This document shows, piece after piece, positions 14,476 to 18,560 of a DNA stretch of 18,560 bases. The position numbers and the translations under genes are program-made. Origin of the DNA: Nitrospirota bacterium (lineage in GTDB: Bacteria; Nitrospirota; Leptospirillia; Leptospirillales; Leptospirillaceae); assembly GCA_021828525.1 (NCBI GenBank), contig JAJZGM010000006.1:1-18560 (forward strand), in the 5' to 3' direction. A model generated the notes under the pieces. That model had not been told where the DNA came from. It ran no database searches and was given only the letters and a program-made list of their open reading frames with translations. The stretch's first letter is position 1. The number at the start of each line of letters is the position of its first letter.

Positions 14476-16224
14476 CTAATAGGCTTGTTGCCTGCCGGCC
14501 CCGGCTCCCTGTGTCCGGAGATTTACGGGACGGGCATTTTTCCGCGAGAGGCGGCGGATCGCCGTAGTGACGTCGTCGAGGCGCACCTGCCGGGACCCCG
14601 GGTCCGAGGGCAGGTCGTACCATTGTTTCCAGAGAAAGGCGTCCATCCTGAGAAGGTCGTGGAGCGATGCGGAGGGGTCGTTTTCCAGGGTCCAGAGACC
14701 ATCGAGAATTCCCGAGAGGGAGGGGTCGTCGATGAAGGAAAAGTCCTCACGTTTCCAGAGCTCCTTCGGATGGGGGGTCCCTCCGTCGACCCAGAGTCGC
14801 GCCAGTTCGACGAGGATGTTCCGCCAGGCCAGCCCCCGGTTATTCATGTTCGCGGGATCGGGGTCGGCCTTTTTCGCCGTCTCCCGGGCAGGAGCGGACT
14901 CTGCCTTGAGAAGCTGCATGGCCAGAAGGTCCTTCATGATGTCGAGAAGGATGGCGCCGCGTTCCAGCAGCTGTTCCTGGACCTCAAGATCAGGAAAGGC
15001 CCGGACCATGGAAAGGAAATCGGCGACGAGGGAGGATTTCCCCTCTCCTCCGCGATCCTTCCTGACCCTGGCGATGGAGGCGGCGAGCCAGTCGAGGACA
15101 AAATCCCCCATCGGCAAGGCCGCCTCAAGGGCTCGTCTGACCCCCGAAGCCCCTTCCCGGACGATCCACTGGTCGGGATCCGTCCCGTCGGGGAGCCACA
15201 CGGCCCGGAACTGGAGGTCGGGATCCCAGAGGAACCGGCTGATGATCCGGACGGCGGCATCCCGTCCCGCGCGGTCTCCGTCGAAGAGGAGGATGACCTC
15301 CCGGGCATGCCGCTTGAGGAGGGAGACATGGGCGGGGCCCAGGGCCGTCCCCAGCGGCGCCACCACACCGCCGATTCCTTCCTGCGAAAGACGCATCACG
15401 TCGAAATATCCCTCGACCACCAGGGCCCGTTCCTCCCTCTTCAGGGCCTCCGCCGCCTGGTCGAGACCGAAGAGGATCTCCCGTTTCCGGAAGTAGGGGG
15501 ATTCGGCCGAGTTCAGGTATTTCGGGAAGCGGGAGCCGGGCTCGATCAGTCGTCCCCCGAATCCCGAAGGAGCCTGTCCCGGCCTCTCCCGGATCGGGAT
15601 CATGATCCGGTTCCGGAAGAGGTCACCCGTCCGCTCTCCCCCGGTCGCCGCGCCCCGGCGGATCATGCCGGCCTCTTCGAGGATCTCCGCCATCCCGTCC
15701 GCCGTCCCTCCCGAAGTCTCCCGGTTGGTTTTTAAGGCGGCAAAAAGGACGGAGGATCCATTGGCCCAGCCCAGGGAGAACCGCCCTATGGACTCCTCGG
15801 TCAGTCCGCGGGTCTCCAGAAGATAGCGCCGGGCCTCCAGTCCTTCCGGAGCGGCCAGGGCCTTCCGGTAGATCCCTTCGGCAAAAAGCATGGCCTGCCG
15901 GAAGCGTTCCCGGCGATCCCTGTCCTCCGCAGTTCCCCGCTCAGGCACAGGAATGCCAGCCAGGGCTGCAAGGTGACGCACCGCCTCGCCGAAAGACTTG
16001 TGCTCAAGTTTTTCGACCAGGCGAAAGACGTCTCCTCCGGCATGGCATCCAAAGCAGTAGTAGAGCTGTTTGTCGGGATCAATCTGAAACGAGGGGGATT
16101 TTTCGTCATGGAACGGGCAGAGCCCCACCCATTTTTGTCCGCGTTTTCGGAGGTTGACATAGCGCGAGGCAACCTCTGCCAGATCGGTTGCGCGCCGGAC
16201 TGACTCAACCCATTCATCCGCCAT
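14476..16224 (-). CDS. dnaG: DNA primase DnaG
   Basis: A 582-residue primase that makes RNA primers at the replication fork. The CHC2 zinc-binding domain has Cys36, His39, Cys57 and Cys60 (CPFH and CFGC). The catalytic core follows, with the TOPRIM motifs VVEGYFDVM (about 265-275, catalytic Glu) and LLFDGDRAGRDAA (about 308-320, Asp-x-Asp). The C-terminal third is a poorly conserved helical domain that would contact DnaB helicase. ATG 16224 is chosen because the protein then starts at the usual distance from the zinc motif; its ribosome-binding site (GGA) is weak. An alternative ATG at 16269 adds 15 residues, and longer extensions run into yqeY. It lies between yqeY (68 nt) and rpoD (10 nt). 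Confidence 0.96.
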   Translation of the reverse strand: MADEWVESVRRATDLAEVASRYVNLRKRGQKWVGLCPFHDEKSPSFQIDPDKQLYYCFGCHAGGDVFRLVEKLEHKSFGEAVRHLAALAGIPVPERGTAEDRDRRERFRQAMLFAEGIYRKALAAPEGLEARRYLLETRGLTEESIGRFSLGWANGSSVLFAALKTNRETSGGTADGMAEILEEAGMIRRGAATGGERTGDLFRNRIMIPIRERPGQAPSGFGGRLIEPGSRFPKYLNSAESPYFRKREILFGLDQAAEALKREERALVVEGYFDVMRLSQEGIGGVVAPLGTALGPAHVSLLKRHAREVILLFDGDRAGRDAAVRIISRFLWDPDLQFRAVWLPDGTDPDQWIVREGASGVRRALEAALPMGDFVLDWLAASIARVRKDRGGEGKSSLVADFLSMVRAFPDLEVQEQLLERGAILLDIMKDLLAMQLLKAESAPARETAKKADPDPANMNNRGLAWRNILVELARLWVDGGTPHPKELWKREDFSFIDDPSLSGILDGLWTLENDPSASLHDLLRMDAFLWKQWYDLPSDPGSRQVRLDDVTTAIRRLSRKNARPVNLRTQGAGAGRQQAY

Positions 16225-16292
16225 AGTGCGATCCGATCGATTGGTGCTGGTCTCGTCCCTGGGTCCCATCAGAGGATCCGGAAGGACATTGC

Positions 16293-16745
16293 CTAGGACC
16301 CCAGGGCCGCCTTGACCTTCTGGCTGACGACACGGTTGTCGACCCGCCCCTTCGTCCGGGGGGCGAGCCATTGCATCACCGCCCCCATCCCCTTGGGTCC
16401 CGAGACCCCGGTCTCCCGGAGGGCCTCCGAGACCAGGTGGTCGAGGTCGGCCTCGGAGAGAGGTTCGGGGAGATAGGCCTTGAGAATGGCTTTTTCCGCC
16501 CGCTCCTTGTCCGCCAGATCGGGCCGTCCTCCCTTTTCGAAGCCTTCGATGGACTCGTCCATCTTGCGGATCATGGAAGCGATGGTTTCGATAATCTCCT
16601 CATCGGTCAGGACGGAGCCTTTTCCCTTCTCGATTTCCCGGTTCTTAATCTGGGCCATCAGGAGCCTGAGGACGGAGAGACGCGTGGTTTCCCTCGCGCG
16701 GAGGCTGTCTTTCTGGTGGTCGAGTATCTGTTCCCGAAGTCCCAA
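16293..16745 (-). CDS. yqeY: GatB/YqeY domain protein
   Basis: A 150-residue member of the YqeY family, the usual length. It has the N-terminal helical segment with RLSVLRLLMAQIKNREIE (about 22-39) and the C-terminal GatB-tail-like domain with YLPEPLSE and GPKGMGAVMQWLAPRTKGRVDN (about 118-139). The C-terminal domain resembles the tRNA-binding tail of amidotransferase subunit GatB, but YqeY proteins have no proven enzymatic role. Start is TTG 16745: AAAGG lies 9 nt upstream and the protein then begins GLREQI as family members do. An ATG five bases upstream is out of frame. The rpsU-yqeY-dnaG order is common in bacteria; spacing to rpsU is 39 nt. Confidence 0.93.
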   Translation of the reverse strand: MGLREQILDHQKDSLRARETTRLSVLRLLMAQIKNREIEKGKGSVLTDEEIIETIASMIRKMDESIEGFEKGGRPDLADKERAEKAILKAYLPEPLSEADLDHLVSEALRETGVSGPKGMGAVMQWLAPRTKGRVDNRVVSQKVKAALGS

Positions 16746-16784
16746 ATCATCCGCCCTTTCCGATTGTGTGTCCGCCGGATTCCT

Positions 16785-16982
16785 TTAGCGGATGGCCAGA
16801 CGGGCCCTCTTGAGGGCCTTCTTCCTGGCGGCCAGGGCCTTCTTCTTGCGCCGGACGGAGGGCTTTTCGTAGTGTTCCCGTTTCTTGACGTCGGAGAGGA
16901 TCCCCGCCTTCTCGCACTGCTTCTTGAAGCGCTTGAGGGCGCTCTCAAAGGATTCGTTTTCCTTGACCCGTACACCTGTCAT
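16785..16982 (-). CDS. rpsU: Small ribosomal subunit protein bS21
   Basis: A 65-residue, strongly basic protein with the bS21 pattern: VRVKENESFESALKRFKKQC near the start, then KKREHYEKPSVRRKKK and an Arg/Lys/Ala-rich helix. S21 binds the 30S subunit near the mRNA 3' end and anti-Shine-Dalgarno helix. ATG 16982 has GGAGGAG 8 nt upstream; a longer in-frame extension to 17015 overlaps the leader and is not needed. It is the first gene of the macromolecular-synthesis run and follows a near-consensus promoter. The two cysteine-flanking basic stretches are normal for the family. Confidence 0.97.
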   Translation of the reverse strand: MTGVRVKENESFESALKRFKKQCEKAGILSDVKKREHYEKPSVRRKKKALAARKKALKRARLAIR

Positions 16983-17023
16983 AAAATAAGCTCCTCCGTT
17001 TGTAAGATAAACCAAGACTGTTC

Positions 17024-17052
17024 ATTGTATCCTGAACCCGGCCTTTTGTCAA
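17024..17052 (-). promoter_or_regulatory. rpsU: Sigma-70 promoter of the rpsU-dnaG-rpoD unit
   Basis: On the minus strand TTGACA (17047-17052) is separated by exactly 17 bp from TACAAT (17024-17029). This is nearly perfect sigma-70 consensus. Transcription should start near 17017, about 35 nt before the rpsU ATG. The -35 box lies just after the stop codon of the HIT gene. Confidence 0.9.
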
Positions 17053-17058
17053 AGCGAC

Positions 17059-17430
17059 TCATCCCGGCGGCCAGCCCAAGGGACGTCCCGCCAGGAGGTG
17101 AAGATGGAGATGTCCCACCGTCTGGCCGCCCTCCGCACCGGTGTTGATGACCAGGCGGTAACCCTTGCGGTCGATCCGGCGGTCCTCGATGAGCGCCAGG
17201 GCGGTTGCAAAGAGGTCGGAAAGCTCTGAGGGCCCCCCCTTTTCCTTCATGAACTCTCCGATGTCGGCGGCGTGGCGTCGGGGGATGACGAGGGCGTGGA
17301 AGGGGGCCTGGGGTGCGATGTCGGCGATGATCAGGGTCTTCTCCGACTGCCAGAGGGGGGTGGAGGGGATCTCTCCCCGGAGGATGCGGCAGAAAAGGCA
17401 GTCGGCGGGCGGGGGGGATTTCGGGGTCAT
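17059..17430 (-). CDS. HIT-family (HINT-like) nucleotide hydrolase
   Basis: A 123-residue histidine-triad protein. The catalytic motif HLHLHLLAG has His107, His109 and His111; an N-terminal CLFCRILRGEIPS carries the Cys-x-x-Cys pair often found in HINT proteins, and HALVIPRRH lies in the middle. HINT enzymes hydrolyse AMP-linked compounds such as adenosine phosphoramidates or aminoacyl-adenylates; the physiological substrate is not known. AAGGAG lies 5 nt before the ATG. The start overlaps the hisIE stop (ATGA), so it is the last gene of the histidine operon in this window. HIT genes next to hisIE occur in several phyla, which may reflect handling of AMP-type intermediates, but that is inference. 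Confidence 0.94.
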   Translation of the reverse strand: MTPKSPPPADCLFCRILRGEIPSTPLWQSEKTLIIADIAPQAPFHALVIPRRHAADIGEFMKEKGGPSELSDLFATALALIEDRRIDRKGYRLVINTGAEGGQTVGHLHLHLLAGRPLGWPPG

Positions 17431-18122
17431 GGGATCTCCTTCGGGTTCGGATTTTTTTTCAGGCGTTCCCGCTTTTCAGTGAGGCCCCCCCTTCCGGTTC
17501 GCCTTTCGAGCTCCTCCATGACGGCCTTCCAGGGGATCCCGGTCCGTTCCATGGTCACCAGGAGATGAAAGATCAGATCGGCCATCTCGGAACGGATCGC
17601 CTCCGGATTTTCTTCATAGACCGCCGCCATGATCTCCCCCGACTCCTCCACAAGCTTCTTCAGAAGGGAGCTTGTGGGGCCGGAAAGAAGGCGCGCCACA
17701 TAGGAGGTGTCAGGATCTTGGGTCCTTCGGTCCCGGATCACCCCGGAGAGGCGGTCCAGGGTTTCGAAGGCAGGGGAAGGGGCCTCGGACTGGAAGAGGG
17801 TGCGCCCGTCGAAGCAGCTTTCGGTTCCGGTGTGGCAGGTCGGTCCCTCCGGATCGGCCATGACCAGAAGAGTGTCACGGTCACAGTCCCAGCGGATCTC
17901 CCGGACCGCAAGAAAGTGGCCCGAGCTCTCACCCTTCGTCCACAGGCGTTCTTTCGAGCGGCTGAAGAAGGTGACGCGGCCCGTCCGGAGCGTGGTTTCG
18001 AGCGCTTCGCGGTTCATGTAGCCAAGCATGAGGAGCTTTCCCGAGTCCGCATTCTGGATGATGGCCGGGATAAGGGTCCGGCCGTCGCCAAAGGGGTCGG
18101 TGGAGCCGTCCGTCCCGGTCAT
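17427..18122 (-). CDS. hisIE: Bifunctional phosphoribosyl-AMP cyclohydrolase / phosphoribosyl-ATP pyrophosphatase HisIE
   Basis: A 231-residue fusion enzyme for steps 2 and 3 of histidine biosynthesis. The N-terminal HisI domain (about 1-115) has GYMNREAL, the metal-binding WDCDRD motif (Asp-x-Asp-x-Asp) and GPTCHTGTESCF with the zinc cysteines. The C-terminal HisE domain (about 120-215) has the MazG-like acidic helices KKLVEESGEIMAAV and RSEMADLIFHLL. The order of domains and length are normal. The ATG overlaps the hisF stop by 4 nt, and the stop overlaps the HIT-gene start. A run of eight A residues near the 3' end of the coding strand (LKKNPN) is a possible slippage site, but would change only the last residues. 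Confidence 0.96.
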   Translation of the reverse strand: MTGTDGSTDPFGDGRTLIPAIIQNADSGKLLMLGYMNREALETTLRTGRVTFFSRSKERLWTKGESSGHFLAVREIRWDCDRDTLLVMADPEGPTCHTGTESCFDGRTLFQSEAPSPAFETLDRLSGVIRDRRTQDPDTSYVARLLSGPTSSLLKKLVEESGEIMAAVYEENPEAIRSEMADLIFHLLVTMERTGIPWKAVMEELERRTGRGGLTEKRERLKKNPNPKEIP

Positions 18123-18560
18123 GGAGTCTCTCCCGTCTCATCCAAAAAGGGGGGGCGCACCGGGGCCCCGGCCTCGAAGAGTGTCCGGCGAAGGTCCCGG
18201 AGATCGATGGTCCCGAAATGGAAGAGGCTCGCCGCCAGGGCGGCGTCGGCGCCGGCCTCGAAGGCCTTCCGGAAGTCCTCCATGGTGCCGGCCCCTCCGG
18301 AGGCGATCAGGGGGACCTCCACCGCCCGGCTCACCGATTCTATGAGGGCAAGGTCGTACCCGTCCCCCGTTCCGTCCCGGTCCATGGAGGTGAGCAGGAT
18401 CTCTCCGGCCCCCGCCCGCACCCCTTCCACGATCCATTCGATGGCGTCCCGGTCTGTGGGGCGGGTTCCCCCGTGGGAATAGACACGCCAGGAGGCGCCT
18501 TCCCGCTTCACGTCGACTGCCAGGACGATGCACTGGGATCCGAAGCGGAGGGCCCCCTCG
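18119..18560 (-). CDS. hisF: Imidazole glycerol phosphate synthase cyclase subunit HisF, C-terminal part
   Basis: The C-terminal 146 codons of HisF; the 5' end lies beyond the window. HisF is the cyclase half of the HisH-HisF complex, forming IGP and AICAR from PRFAR. The fragment begins RFGSQCIVLAVDVKRE, where the Asp matches the catalytic Asp130 of Thermotoga HisF, then SHGGTRPTDRDAIEWI, GAGEILLTSMDRDGTGDGYD and PLIASGGAG, which form the phosphate-binding loops of the TIM barrel. An internal GTG at 18511 is not the true start, since family conservation continues upstream of it. Its stop overlaps the hisIE ATG. Confidence 0.95.
   Translation of the reverse strand, partial: EGALRFGSQCIVLAVDVKREGASWRVYSHGGTRPTDRDAIEWIVEGVRAGAGEILLTSMDRDGTGDGYDLALIESVSRAVEVPLIASGGAGTMEDFRKAFEAGADAALAASLFHFGTIDLRDLRRTLFEAGAPVRPPFLDETGETP

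Noticed and set aside
12657..14567. 636-aa plus-strand ORF opposite rpoD
   Set aside because: It mirrors rpoD codons in antisense and begins inside the tRNA; rpoD is unmistakable.
16225..16371. Upstream extension of dnaG to 16371
   Set aside because: It overlaps the end of yqeY and adds low-complexity residues before the conserved primase start.
17440..17465. Programmed frameshift at the A8 run near the end of hisIE
   Set aside because: It affects only the last few residues, and no downstream frame is extended usefully; the following HIT gene has its own ribosome-binding site.
1..18560. Mobile elements, CRISPR arrays, prophage or att sites
   Set aside because: No transposase, integrase, terminal inverted repeats, or regularly spaced repeats were seen. 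The tRNA at 12597-12671 is intact with no partial duplicate nearby.

Overview
The window looks like a core-genome segment of a GC-rich bacterium that fixes carbon autotrophically. The gene set suggests the Nitrospirota, possibly a Leptospirillum relative: a DabA-type inorganic-carbon transporter, a Thermus-like NADP-isocitrate dehydrogenase, long-form HflX, and a rpsU-yqeY-dnaG-rpoD block. The taxonomic guess is inference from gene content and protein resemblance. Nothing looks like a prophage, transposon, CRISPR array or genomic island.

Layout. (1) Plus strand, 2-4984: the 3' half of dabA, then a soluble PAS/GAF histidine kinase and an NtrC-type sigma-54 activator. The three genes overlap end to end and read as one operon, so the two-component system probably serves carbon uptake or its regulation. 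(2) Minus strand, 5128-6514: icd (NADP-isocitrate dehydrogenase core), followed 28 nt later by a separate small gene that matches the C-terminal domain fused to icd in Thermus. Two tandem intrinsic terminators close this unit. (3) 6515-6917: a divergent regulatory region with a strong extended -10 promoter for hflX, a weaker candidate promoter for icd, and three copies of TGTGCGA. (4) Plus strand, 6918-10005: hflX (apparently starting at ATT), a YkgJ-like cysteine-cluster gene and a DUF2156-like gene, all overlapping.

(5) Minus strand, 16982 down to 10002: a macromolecular-synthesis run of rpsU, yqeY, dnaG, rpoD, a CAU-anticodon tRNA, a coiled-coil/zinc-ribbon (DUF164) gene, rnpB (RNase P RNA) and an HD-domain phosphohydrolase. 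A near-consensus sigma-70 promoter (TTGACA, 17 bp, TACAAT) precedes rpsU, and I see no intrinsic terminator or clear second promoter inside the run. The HD gene and the DUF2156 gene converge and share one CTAG as both stop codons. (6) Minus strand, 17059-18560: the end of a histidine operon, hisF (5' part outside the window), hisIE and a HIT-family hydrolase, joined by ATGA overlaps.

The most notable observations are the split isocitrate dehydrogenase, the two-component system embedded in a dabA operon, the non-canonical hflX start, and RNase P RNA lying in the same apparent transcription unit as a tRNA substrate and the housekeeping sigma factor.
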